From an uncultured Blautia sp. (GTDB taxonomy: Bacteria > Bacillota > Clostridia > Lachnospirales > Lachnospiraceae): a stretch of DNA of 25,586 nucleotides. Below are positions 6,472-14,006 of the stretch, one piece after another. The notes under the pieces were generated by a model that was given only the letters and a program-made list of their open reading frames with translations, was not told the DNA's origin and made no database searches. Both the position numbers and the translations under genes were made by a program. Within the stretch, counting starts at the first letter, position 1; each line of letters begins with the position of its first letter. The DNA is taken from positions 1 through 25,586 of the forward strand of contig CAKRRG010000040.1 in assembly GCA_934394545.1 (NCBI GenBank), in the 5' to 3' direction.

Positions 6472-9111
6472 CTAGTGCAGCTGTCCTTCCAGAATTCCGG
6501 CTGCTGCCTCGATTGCTTCCCCAGCCTTCTCAGGATTCTTTCCTCCTGCCTGAGCCATATTCGGACGTCCGCCGCCGCCACCGCCAACAATTGCGGCAAT
6601 CGCCTTGATCAGGTTACCGGCATGTGCTCCTGCCTTCTGCGCAGAATCCGTAGCCATTGCAAGAAGATTTACCTTACCTTCATTAACTGCTGCAAGAACA
6701 ACTACGCCCTCGCCCAGCTTCTCTTTCAGCTGATCGCCCAGATCACGAAGTCCGTTCATGTCAACGCCCTCTACCTTAGCAGCAAGAAGTTTCACGCCCT
6801 TCACCTCTACAACCTGGTTCATCACATCGCCAAGAGCGCCTTGAGCCAGCTTACTCTTAAGAGATTCATTCTCACTTGCAAGAGCCTTCACTTCACCCTG
6901 AAGGTGTGCAATCTTCTCAACAAGCTCAGAAGGATTGGTCTTAAGAGCCTTTGCAGCCTGATGAAGAAGTGCTTCCTGTTTCTTATAGTATTCCAGAACT
7001 CCGTTTCCTGTCAGTGCCTCAATACGACGGACACCTGCAGCAATACCGGACTCAGATACAATCTTAAACAGCATGATAGAGCTGGTATTTGCAACATGAG
7101 TACCACCACAAAGCTCCTTGGAGAAATCACCCATAGAAACTACACGTACCTTCTGGGAATACTTTTCGCCAAACAATGCCATAGCACCCGACTTCTTAGC
7201 TTCCTCGACATCCATAACATCTGTATGAACCTCAATGCCAGCCTGGATCTGCTCATTAACAAGCTTCTCAACCTTCTCAATCTCCTCGGCTGTCATAGCG
7301 GTAAAGTGAGCAAAGTCAAAGCGAAGTCTGTCTGCAGTTACAAGGGAACCCTTCTGCTCAACATGGGAACCGAGAACCTCCTTCAGAGCCTTCTGAAGAA
7401 GATGTGTTGCACTGTGGTTCTTCTCAATGTCTTTTCTTGCTGCGGTATTTACTTTCAGGGAAACAGTCTCTCCCTTGGAGATCATACCGGATTCCATATG
7501 ACCTACGTGGCCGAATTTACCACCACGAAGCTTAATAGTATCTTCTACCACAAATTTGCCATTTGCAGTCTCGATTACACCCGTATCTCCGACCTGTCCA
7601 CCCATGGTAGCATAGAAAGGAGTTTTCTCTACGAAAACAGTTCCCTTCTGTCCTTCCATCAGGGAATCCACGATTTCATCCTCTGTGGTGAGAACCGTAA
7701 CCGGTGATTCATAAGAAAGATGATCGTATCCAACAAACTCTGTAGTTACAGAAGTATCGATCTGGTCATATACCGTTGCATCCGCTCCCATATAGTTGGT
7801 TACTTCACGAGAAGAACGTGCTTTCTCTCTCTGCTCATCCATAGCAGTCTGAAAGCCTTTCTCATCGATTTCATAGCCTTTTTCTTCAAGGATCTCCTTG
7901 GTCAGATCAAGCGGGAATCCATAAGTATCATATAATTTGAATGCATTCTCTCCAGAAAGAGTCTTCTCGCCGGCTGCATTCATAGTCTCTTCCATATCAG
8001 CCAGGATACGAAGTCCCTGGTCGATGGTCTTACCAAACTGGTTCTCCTCGTTCGTAAGAACATTAAAGATAAACTCCTTCTTCTCTTCCAGCTCCGGATA
8101 TCCGTCCTTAGAACCATCAATAACCTCTGCACTTAAGGTTGCAAGGAAATTGCCATTGATTCCAAGAAGTCTTCCATGTCTTGCTGCGCGGCGGATCAGA
8201 CGGCGAAGTACATAGCCACGTCCTTCGTTCGTAGGCATGATACCATCAGAGATCATAAATGTAGCAGAACGGATATGGTCTGTGATCAGACGAATAGAAA
8301 CATCGTCCTCATGATGTACACCGTACTCCTTACCGGAAATCTTACTTACTAGGTTACGAAGGGAACAGATGGTATCTACATCGAAAATAGAATCTACGTC
8401 CTGGACAACAACAGCCAGACGCTCCAGTCCCATACCGGTATCAATATTCTTCTGTTTCAGTGTTGTATAATTGCCATTTCCGTCATTCTCAAACTGGGTA
8501 AATACGTTGTTCCATACTTCCATGTAACGGTCGCAGTCACAGCCTACTGTACATCCCGGCTTGCCGCAGCCATATTTCTCACCGCGGTCATAATAGATCT
8601 CGGAACATGGACCACAAGGACCTGCGCCGTGCTCCCAGAAGTTATCCTCTTTGCCGAATTTAAAAATACGCTCTGCCGGGATTCCGATTTCTTTATTCCA
8701 GATATCAAAAGCCTCGTCATCCTCCAGATAAACAGACGGATAAAGACGGCTGGCATCCAGACCAACTACCTCTGTCAGGAATTCCCAGGACCAGTGGATG
8801 GCCTCTCTTTTAAAGTAATCTCCAAAAGAGAAGTTTCCAAGCATCTCAAAAAAGGTACCGTGACGTGCAGTCTTACCTACATTCTCAATATCACCTGTAC
8901 GGATACATTTCTGACAGGTACTTACTCTTGTACGCGGTGGTTTCTCTGCTCCTGTAAAATATGGTTTCAATGGTGTCATTCCTGCATTGATCAGCAGGAC
9001 ACTTTTATCGCCCTGTGGCACCAATGGAAAGCTCTTCAGAACAAGATGTCCCTTACTTTCCATGAAATCCAGAAACATTTTTCGAAGCTCATTTACTCCG
9101 TATTTCTTCAT
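6472..9111 (-). CDS. alaS: Alanyl-tRNA synthetase
   Basis: It charges tRNA-Ala and clears mischarged Ser and Gly. Domains in order: class II catalytic core from [22 protein letters not shown], with [14 protein letters not shown] and [17 protein letters not shown]; editing domain with the zinc-site histidines in [12 protein letters not shown] and cysteine/histidine in CGGTHV; a coiled-coil linker; and the C-Ala domain ending in a glycine-rich run and [18 protein letters not shown]. Length 879 aa is normal. A longer in-frame reading to 9183 exists, but ATG at 9111 has GGAGGAG upstream and starts the conserved N-terminus. A promoter lies at 9174-9202; tyrS ends about 100 nt upstream without an obvious terminator, so some read-through from tyrS is possible. 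Unlike tyrS there is no T-box. Confidence 0.97.
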   Translation of the reverse strand: MKKYGVNELRKMFLDFMESKGHLVLKSFPLVPQGDKSVLLINAGMTPLKPYFTGAEKPPRTRVSTCQKCIRTGDIENVGKTARHGTFFEMLGNFSFGDYFKREAIHWSWEFLTEVVGLDASRLYPSVYLEDDEAFDIWNKEIGIPAERIFKFGKEDNFWEHGAGPCGPCSEIYYDRGEKYGCGKPGCTVGCDCDRYMEVWNNVFTQFENDGNGNYTTLKQKNIDTGMGLERLAVVVQDVDSIFDVDTICSLRNLVSKISGKEYGVHHEDDVSIRLITDHIRSATFMISDGIMPTNEGRGYVLRRLIRRAARHGRLLGINGNFLATLSAEVIDGSKDGYPELEEKKEFIFNVLTNEENQFGKTIDQGLRILADMEETMNAAGEKTLSGENAFKLYDTYGFPLDLTKEILEEKGYEIDEKGFQTAMDEQREKARSSREVTNYMGADATVYDQIDTSVTTEFVGYDHLSYESPVTVLTTEDEIVDSLMEGQKGTVFVEKTPFYATMGGQVGDTGVIETANGKFVVEDTIKLRGGKFGHVGHMESGMISKGETVSLKVNTAARKDIEKNHSATHLLQKALKEVLGSHVEQKGSLVTADRLRFDFAHFTAMTAEEIEKVEKLVNEQIQAGIEVHTDVMDVEEAKKSGAMALFGEKYSQKVRVVSMGDFSKELCGGTHVANTSSIMLFKIVSESGIAAGVRRIEALTGNGVLEYYKKQEALLHQAAKALKTNPSELVEKIAHLQGEVKALASENESLKSKLAQGALGDVMNQVVEVKGVKLLAAKVEGVDMNGLRDLGDQLKEKLGEGVVVLAAVNEGKVNLLAMATDSAQKAGAHAGNLIKAIAAIVGGGGGGRPNMAQAGGKNPEKAGEAIEAAAGILEGQLH

Positions 9112-9173
9112 TTCAATTCTCCTCCTACGCAATAAAGAAGTGCATTCCATCGCAGAATGCTTGCATGTGTTAT

Positions 9174-9202
9174 ATGATAGCATATATCTTTATCACGGTC
9201 AA
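9174..9202 (-). promoter_or_regulatory. alaS: Promoter of alaS
   Basis: Minus-strand TTGACC (9197-9202), a 17-nt spacer and TATCAT (9174-9179). The short leader contains a 6-bp hairpin, GCATTC (9155-9160 on the complement) with GAATGC (9142-9147), but no T-box core. Confidence 0.65.
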
Positions 9203-9217
9203 AATATTTTTATCATG

Positions 9218-10447
9218 TTATTTCACAGTAATCTTATGGAATTTTTTCTTTCCTCTCTTGATCACAACACCGTCGCCTGCGAGTGCGTCCTTTGAAAGTG
9301 CGTATCTGATATCTGTGATCTTCTCGCCGTCAACAGAAACGCCACCCTGCTCAATTGCTCTTCTTCCCTCGGAACGAGTCGTAACAAGAGCAGATTTTAC
9401 AAGAAGGCTGATCAGGTCAATATTACCTTCCTCATCGAAGTCCTCTGCTGCAAGCTCAGTAGTCGGCATATGCTCTGTATCCGCTCCACCTGCAAAAAGT
9501 GCCTTCGCTCCTGCTTCTGCCTTCTTAGCTTCTTCTGTACCGTGAACAAGCTCGGTCAGATGGAATGCAAGGATTTCTTTTGCCTTATTCAGCTGGCTGC
9601 CTTCCCATTTCTCCATCTCTTCGATTTCTTCAAGCGGAAGGAAGGTGAGAAGCTTCATGCATTTGATAACATCGGCATCATCCACATTTCTCCAGTACTG
9701 GTAGAAATCGAATGGAGATGTTTTGTTCGGATCCAGCCATACAGCACCAGACTGTGTTTTACCCATTTTCTTACCTTCAGAGTTAAGCAGAAGGGTGATT
9801 GTCATTGCGTATGCGTCTTTTCCAAGCTTACGACGGATCAGCTCGGTACCGCCAAGCATATTACTCCACTGATCGTCGCCACCGAACTGCATATTGCAGC
9901 CGTATTTCTGGTACAGCATGTAGAAGTCATAGCTCTGCATGATCATGTAGTTAAATTCCAGGAAGCTTAAACCTCTTTCCATACGCTGTTTGTAGCACTC
10001 TGCTGTAAGCATGCGGTTAACAGAAAAGTGAGCTCCAACCTCACGTAAAAGCTCCACATAATTCAGGTTCATCAGCCACTCTGCATTGTTTACCATAAGT
10101 GCCTTTCCATCTGAAAAGTCGATGAAACGCTCCATCTGTTTCTTGAAACAGTCAATGTTATGCTGGATGGTCTCTTTCGTCAACATCTGGCGCATGTCGG
10201 TTCTTCCGGACGGATCACCGATCATACCGGTTCCGCCGCCAAGAAGGGCGATTGGTCTGTTTCCTGCCATCTGGAGACGCTTCATCAGGCAAAGTGCCAT
10301 GAAGTGTCCTACATGAAGGCTGTCTGCGGTAGGGTCAAATCCGATATAAAAGGTTGCCTTTCCGTTATTTACCATGTCTTTGATTTCCTCTTCATCTGTC
10401 ACCTGGGCGATCAGGCCTCTGGCTTTCAGTTCTTCCCAAACTGTCAT
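9218..10447 (-). CDS. tyrS: Tyrosyl-tRNA synthetase
   Basis: A class I synthetase that activates tyrosine and loads tRNA-Tyr. YIGFDPTADSLHVGH gives the HIGH-type site (HVGH, 45-48), FGGDDQWSNM (188-197) is the tyrosine-specific region, and KKMGKT (226-231) is the KMSKS loop. The C-terminal ~70 residues, with LLVKSALVTTRSEGRRAIEQGGV, form an S4-like RNA-binding domain. Length 409 aa is normal. GGAGGAATCAGAA precedes the ATG. Expression is controlled by a T-box leader with a tyrosine specifier at 10479-10777. Confidence 0.97.
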   Translation of the reverse strand: MTVWEELKARGLIAQVTDEEEIKDMVNNGKATFYIGFDPTADSLHVGHFMALCLMKRLQMAGNRPIALLGGGTGMIGDPSGRTDMRQMLTKETIQHNIDCFKKQMERFIDFSDGKALMVNNAEWLMNLNYVELLREVGAHFSVNRMLTAECYKQRMERGLSFLEFNYMIMQSYDFYMLYQKYGCNMQFGGDDQWSNMLGGTELIRRKLGKDAYAMTITLLLNSEGKKMGKTQSGAVWLDPNKTSPFDFYQYWRNVDDADVIKCMKLLTFLPLEEIEEMEKWEGSQLNKAKEILAFHLTELVHGTEEAKKAEAGAKALFAGGADTEHMPTTELAAEDFDEEGNIDLISLLVKSALVTTRSEGRRAIEQGGVSVDGEKITDIRYALSKDALAGDGVVIKRGKKKFHKITVK

Positions 10448-10478
10448 TTCTGATTCCTCCTATAAATAAATGTAAAAA

Positions 10479-10777
10479 GACCCGGTTCTCATGTCCCTTT
10501 AGGACGAGAACCGGGTCCCGCGTTACCACCTAAATTCACAGAAAGCTCGCACTTCCTGCCTCGATAAGTGACCATTCCGAAAAAACACTGGAAATTATCA
10601 CCCCGGCATGATAACGTATGCCACTCCGTCACAGCCTACTGGATTCTTAGAACCGTTCGGTGCAAAGCTCCGGGATGTATTCGCAATGGTATCCGCACAT
10701 GCCTCTCACCAGCCGGCAACTCTCTGTGTGCTCCTCCCAAGGCTACTTGTTCCCTTCAAAGCCTTTCTCTTTTAATA
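10479..10777 (-). promoter_or_regulatory. T-box leader (tyrosine) of tyrS
   Basis: The minus strand shows the T-box core GGTGGTAACGCGGG (10517-10530), followed by an intrinsic terminator: GACCCGGTTCTC (10506-10517, on the complement) pairs with GAGAACCGGGTC (10479-10490), then a T-run. The T-box bases overlap the first terminator arm, as in the antiterminator switch. Upstream, the Stem I region holds a TAC codon (10677-10679) in the context GAATACATC, which fits a tyrosine specifier. Uncharged tRNA-Tyr would bind here and allow read-through into tyrS. The element fills most of the gap between tyrS and the hydrolase gene. Confidence 0.92.
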
Positions 10778-10783
10778 CTTGAA

Positions 10784-10812
10784 AGTATACAAAGCCCTTC
10801 TGCTTTTGTCAA
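10784..10812 (-). promoter_or_regulatory. Promoter of the tyrS T-box transcript
   Basis: Perfect -35 TTGACA (10807-10812 on the complement), 17-nt spacer, TATACT (10784-10789). Transcription should begin near 10777, right before the T-box Stem I. Confidence 0.85.
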
Positions 10813-10869
10813 GGAATTTACCTTTTAAATTTAACAACTTACTGTGATAAAGAGTTCTTCTTTTCCCAC

Positions 10870-12231
10870 TTATACCCAGTCAACAAAGAAGGTATGATCC
10901 TTGTATGTCTCGTATACTACCTTTTTGAAATTCAGATTCTGCTTCCAGAAATAGGAAGTCATCATAAAATACTTGTAATTAAAATCCTTTGCCTTCGTAC
11001 CATCCACTGTACGTGGGGTACCATTTAATATATAAGCATTATAGCTGTCAAGAGCCTGCTGGGCTGCCTCATAAGCACTTGCCCGGTCATCAAACTGTCC
11101 ATTCAGGCGCTTCAGAAGCTGATTGTTCGTCACTACAGAGTATTGTGGGAAGGTCGTTCCCTGATAAAGCACATAACGCATACTGGATGGAAACTGATTG
11201 TCAAGTGTTCTGTTCAGGATACAAAGGGCAACTGCCTTCATTCCCGGGATTCCCTGATCTCCCGCCTCAGCTTCACAGACTGCTGCCAGGATATCCAGGT
11301 CAGACTTGGCTCCATTCTCCACTCCCGGATGACTTTTCAGCTCTTTCATAATGGTAAAATTACGGCCTCGCTTCTCATCATACCAGGTAAAGGTAATGCT
11401 TCCATCATCAACGTCCGCCTGGGTCTCAGAAGCTACGCCATCTCCACCGAAGCTATAGTTCTTGCCATCAATGGAAGCTGTCGTGCTTACATACATCACA
11501 CCCGTAGAGCCAAAATAATAGCTCTTTCCATCCAGGCTAAGCCAGCCTGTCTGCGCCTTACCATCATCAGGGCTAAAGTAATAGCGCTTGCCTCCTACTT
11601 TACCGAAGCCCTTCTGGTAGCGCACACCACTTGTCTTGGAAAAATAATAAATATTTCCATCTATCGTCCTAAGACCTGTATACATAATTCCATTCTTCGT
11701 ATCAAAATACCGGGTATACCCCTTGGAGTCCGTAAACCATCCGGTAAGCAAAACACCGTTACTCTTAAAATAGCGCTTCTCCTTCTTGGAGGTCGTCTGC
11801 CACCCCTTTACCATGGCGCCACTTCCACTGGTAAAATAGTATTTCCTGCCATTTAACGTAAGCCAGCCACGAACAAGCTTACCATTAGAAGGACGGAAGT
11901 ATCTGGTCACGCTTCCGCTTTTTAAAAAGCCGGTTACCATCATACCTTTTCCCTTGGTAAAATAGCGGATATTTTTCCCCTTGCTGTCCTTCTGCCAGCC
12001 CTTTAGCTGTACCCCTGTTTTTTTATTAAAGTAATATTTCTTACCCTTCAAGGTAAGCCAGCCCTTCTGCTTAGCACCGCTTTTCGTTATGTAGTAGGTC
12101 TTACCATTTATGGTCTTAAAACCAGCCTTAGCAGCCTGAACCTCCCTGCTCATAACCGGAGTCAGAAAAAGTGTCAACAGCATCAGCAGAACCAGAAGTG
12201 TTCTCCTGCTTCTTATACTCTCTTTTTTCAT
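10870..12231 (-). CDS. Secreted cell wall hydrolase: cell-wall-binding repeats plus SleB-type domain
   Basis: A 453-aa exported protein. Residues 1-33 are a signal peptide (basic start, LLVLLMLLTLFL core, cleavage near VQAA). About residues 38-275 consist of roughly eleven cell-wall/choline-binding-type repeats of about 20 residues with the pattern G-W-x-(S/T)-x-(D/N)-G-x-x-Y-Y-F, for example GWLTLNGRKYYF. From residue ~314 comes a SleB/CwlJ (Hydrolase_2) domain: ILAAVCEAEAGDQG with the presumed catalytic Glu320, AVALCILNR, and the C-terminal DHTFFVDWV. SleB domains cleave peptidoglycan as lytic transglycosylases and act in spore cortex or wall turnover. AGAGAGG lies before the ATG. The neighbour upstream is divergent. 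Its place of action is outside the membrane; whether in spores or vegetative cells is unknown. Confidence 0.88.
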   Translation of the reverse strand: MKKESIRSRRTLLVLLMLLTLFLTPVMSREVQAAKAGFKTINGKTYYITKSGAKQKGWLTLKGKKYYFNKKTGVQLKGWQKDSKGKNIRYFTKGKGMMVTGFLKSGSVTRYFRPSNGKLVRGWLTLNGRKYYFTSGSGAMVKGWQTTSKKEKRYFKSNGVLLTGWFTDSKGYTRYFDTKNGIMYTGLRTIDGNIYYFSKTSGVRYQKGFGKVGGKRYYFSPDDGKAQTGWLSLDGKSYYFGSTGVMYVSTTASIDGKNYSFGGDGVASETQADVDDGSITFTWYDEKRGRNFTIMKELKSHPGVENGAKSDLDILAAVCEAEAGDQGIPGMKAVALCILNRTLDNQFPSSMRYVLYQGTTFPQYSVVTNNQLLKRLNGQFDDRASAYEAAQQALDSYNAYILNGTPRTVDGTKAKDFNYKYFMMTSYFWKQNLNFKKVVYETYKDHTFFVDWV

Positions 12232-12431
12232 ACAACGTTCCTCTCTTCTTAAAGATAATTGAAAAAATCATCTTTTATTAGTTGGGATTATGTCGATTTC
12301 TTTGCAATGATTACAAAATTGTTACATTTCAGTATATTATAACGAAATTCCTCTTTTCTGTCAACTCCTGTGTCACCCCTCCCCTGTCCACTCCATATGA
12401 TGAATTGTAAACATTTTCTGGAGGTAACAGC

Positions 12432-12722
12432 ATGAGTGATTTAGCTGCTACAAATTGTGGATGCGGTGACGACAGACCTGGTTGCGGATGTGGAAACTGC
12501 GGATGTAACAATAACTGTGGATGTGACAATGGATGTGGACTTTCCTTTGGAAACAATTCCTGCGGATGCAACATTCTGTGGATCATCATTCTCCTCTGTG
12601 CCTGCTGCGGAAACGGTATGGGCTGCAGCAACAGCTGTGGCAATGGAAACGGTGACAGCTGCTGGATCATTATCCTTCTTCTGCTTCTTTGCAATGGATG
12701 CGGAAATAACTGCGGATGCTGA
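12432..12722 (+). CDS. Cys/Gly-rich small protein with two hydrophobic segments
   Basis: A 96-aa protein with 21 cysteines and many Gly and Asn, in a repeating C-G-C / G-C-G-x-C pattern (NCGCGDDRPGCGCGNCGC at the N-terminus). Two short hydrophobic stretches, ILWIIILLCACCG and CWIIILLLLLC, interrupt it and are similar to each other, suggesting that the second half arose by duplication. No signal peptide. GGAGGT lies 6 nt before the ATG, so translation is well supported, and a terminator follows at 12779-12805. Similar proteins in gut Lachnospiraceae carry the automatic label 'chorion class high-cysteine protein'; their function is unknown to me. Possible roles include metal binding or a cross-linked coat or surface layer; this is speculation. 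Confidence 0.8.
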   Translation: MSDLAATNCGCGDDRPGCGCGNCGCNNNCGCDNGCGLSFGNNSCGCNILWIIILLCACCGNGMGCSNSCGNGNGDSCWIIILLLLLCNGCGNNCGC

Positions 12723-12778
12723 TTTAAAGCTTTCACATAGGAGCAAAGGGCTGACCAGTCAGTTCTGTTTCAGAAATC

Positions 12779-12805
12779 GGGACAGCGGGAAATCCCCACT
12801 GTCCC
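12779..12805. terminator. Terminator between the Cys-rich gene and the convergent small gene
   Basis: GGGACAG (12779-12785) pairs with CTGTCCC (12799-12805), with an inner GGG/CCC pairing, followed by TTATTTAT on the plus strand. It lies between two genes that point at each other and could serve both. Confidence 0.7.
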
Positions 12806-12824
12806 TTATTTATATCAGAAAATG

Positions 12825-12986
12825 TCAATGTCTGTCTGTTTTCTCCTTCGCAATTTCCCCATCGTCAGGTTTTCTGATAATGTTCTTCTTTTTCTCCTGC
12901 CCGATCTGCTTTCTTCGCACACATTCCAGATCCAATTCATAAATCGTATTTTCATCTATGATCAATCTTTCATTTTCCTGTTTCAT
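12825..12986 (-). CDS. Small hypothetical protein, 53 aa
   Basis: The product MKQENERLIIDENTIYELDLE... is highly charged, soluble, with one cysteine (Cys22) and a lysine/arginine-rich middle (RRKQIGQEKKK). The start at 12986 is chosen because GGGAGG lies 8 nt upstream; the open frame runs further up to 13100 but without a ribosome site. The N-terminal half, IIDENTIYELDLEC, has regular alternation that looks protein-like, and the gene ends just before a bidirectional terminator, which supports expression. I do not recognise the family. It is convergent with the Cys-rich gene and divergent from the next gene at 13092. Confidence 0.5.
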   Translation of the reverse strand: MKQENERLIIDENTIYELDLECVRRKQIGQEKKKNIIRKPDDGEIAKEKTDRH

Positions 12987-13091
12987 TCTCATTTCCTCCC
13001 ATACAGATTTTCTCCTGTTATAGAATATGTCAAAATGCAATCCTCCGTCATATTTTAATAACAAAAACATAAATTTAGAAAAGGGATTTCC

Positions 13092-13457
13092 ATGGAACAA
13101 GAATATATTGTCCAGACCACCTTAGATCAGATGGTGGGAACCGATCGGGGGCAGCTGTTAAAAGCCCTCATTCCTTATTTTCCTCCCAGGCAGCAACAGC
13201 TTCTCTCCGTTTTTGCGAAAGCAACTGAGCTCTCCAACACAATGGCACTTTTTTCAGAAGAAGCTGGCACCATGCGTATGCAAGAAGCAGCACTTCCCAC
13301 TCAGCCACTTGACATCATAAATAACCTGCAGCATTACTGTTTTGGAAATACCAAACGGATTCTGGAGCAGATAGCCAATATAATGGCAATGGCCGAAGTG
13401 CTGCAGATTATGAAAGAATCGCCACAGGAAGACAACTGTGAAGAAGAGCGCCAGTAA
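13092..13457 (+). CDS. Hypothetical protein, 121 aa, first of an unknown gene pair
   Basis: I do not recognise this protein. It is soluble and predicted mostly helical, with no signal peptide or membrane segment. The segment LLKALIPYFPPRQQQLLSVFAKATEL (from about residue 22) mixes proline-broken hydrophobic helices, and the C-terminal half, ILEQIANIMAMAEVLQIM, is a strongly amphipathic, methionine-rich helix. The tail is acidic (QEDNCEEERQ). The ribosome site before the ATG is weak (AAGGGATTTCC). The next gene follows after 57 nt on the same strand and is likewise a small helical protein with a Met-rich C-terminus, so the two are probably co-transcribed and may interact. Confidence 0.7.
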   Translation: MEQEYIVQTTLDQMVGTDRGQLLKALIPYFPPRQQQLLSVFAKATELSNTMALFSEEAGTMRMQEAALPTQPLDIINNLQHYCFGNTKRILEQIANIMAMAEVLQIMKESPQEDNCEEERQ

Positions 13458-13514
13458 AACTCTAGAGCCTGCTTCCATAACCAAACATATTTTTTCAAAA
13501 AGGAGTGATTTCTA

Positions 13515-13787
13515 ATGAATGAAAACTGGCAGGATAACCCAAAGCTTGCAGGCATGGATCGCAGTAAGCTGGATATGCTTCAGCAGCTGGCACAACAAGG
13601 TTCCGGCAAATCCCCCTCTGATCTGCTGCCCTTTATTATGAACGCAGCTTCACAGGGAAAAAATGCAGGGTTGCATTTTAGCAACAATGAGATCAATACC
13701 ATTATAGAAGTTCTAAAAACGGGAAAAAGCCCGCAAGAGCGGGCTAAACTTGACAAAGTGGTTAATCTGATGAAAATGATGAAATGA
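13515..13787 (+). CDS. Hypothetical protein, 90 aa, second of an unknown gene pair
   Basis: A small soluble protein starting MNENWQDNPKLAGMDRSKLDM, then LQQLAQQGSGKSPSDLLPFIMNAA and a C-terminal helical part IIEVLKTGKSPQERAKLDKVVNLMKMMK. The phrase G-K-S-P occurs twice (GSGKSPSDLL near 31 and KTGKSPQER near 69), a possible internal repeat or shared turn. A good ribosome site (AAGGAGTG) precedes the ATG. No known motif was recognised. The stop codon TGA (13785-13787) is already part of the terminal repeat of the structured element, so its 3' untranslated region is that element. Confidence 0.75.
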   Translation: MNENWQDNPKLAGMDRSKLDMLQQLAQQGSGKSPSDLLPFIMNAASQGKNAGLHFSNNEINTIIEVLKTGKSPQERAKLDKVVNLMKMMK

Positions 13788-13997
13788 TGATACCAGGGTC
13801 AAAAGGTCAAAAAGCCGATGCAAGCTCGCTTGCAAGAGGATTTTTGACCTCTTGACCCGCCAAAAACATGAGTAAGTAGCCATTTTTCGAAGAAAAATGA
13901 GCGGATTACGAATGTTTTTGAAGATTGCGGGAGTGCAAAGCACGTAGCAATCTGGTATCAAAGGGGTCAAAAAACCTTTTGACCCCAACATCATCAT
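13784..13997. repeat. 214-bp structured element with imperfect terminal inverted repeats (MITE-like)
   Basis: The ends are 24-nt inverted repeats matching at 20 positions: ATGATGAT-ACCA-GGGTCAAAAGGT on the left (13784-13807) and ATGATGAT-GTTG-GGGTCAAAAGGT on the right strand complement (13974-13997). Inside are several hairpins: GGGTCAAAAGGTCAAAAA (13796-13813) with TTTTTGACCTCTTGACCC (13841-13858), enclosing TGCAAGC/GCTTGCA (13819-13834); CATTTTTC-GAA-GAAAAATG (13881-13899); AGATTGC/GCAATCT (13922-13953) enclosing GTGC/GCAC; and GGGGTCAAAA/TTTTGACCCC (13963-13986). It has no coding capacity of its own and fills the gap between convergent genes. The left 114 nt recur at 4413-4473 minus strand in shortened form. 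Confidence 0.8.
13963..13986. terminator. Probable terminator between convergent genes (inside the element)
   Basis: GGGGTCAAAA-AACC-TTTTGACCCC is a perfect 10-bp stem with a 4-nt loop. It lies 20 nt beyond the cinA stop and could end the minus-strand operon; the T-tract after it is short on both strands, so efficiency is uncertain. Confidence 0.5.
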
Positions 13998-14006
13998 GAA
14001 ATGATG

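Noticed and set aside
6475..7707. A 410-codon open frame on the plus strand opposite alaS
   Set aside because: It is antisense to a well-defined alaS, its product is rich in Cys, Leu and Ser with no domain pattern, and it has no ribosome site; it reflects the codon bias of alaS.
9142..9160. Hairpin in the alaS leader considered as a T-box or riboswitch
   Set aside because: It is a 6-bp stem in a leader of only about 55 nt, without the GGTGG core or Stem I; not enough to support a regulatory call.
11390..12120. Periodic repeats of about 60 nt that might suggest a CRISPR or tandem array
   Set aside because: They are the codons of the cell-wall-binding repeats in the hydrolase gene, diverged at third positions and uninterrupted by spacers.
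12441..12746. A 101-codon minus-strand frame across the Cys-rich gene
   Set aside because: The repetitive TGYGGATG codons of the Cys-rich gene produce an Ala/Ser/Val-rich reverse product; the plus frame has the ribosome site and terminator.
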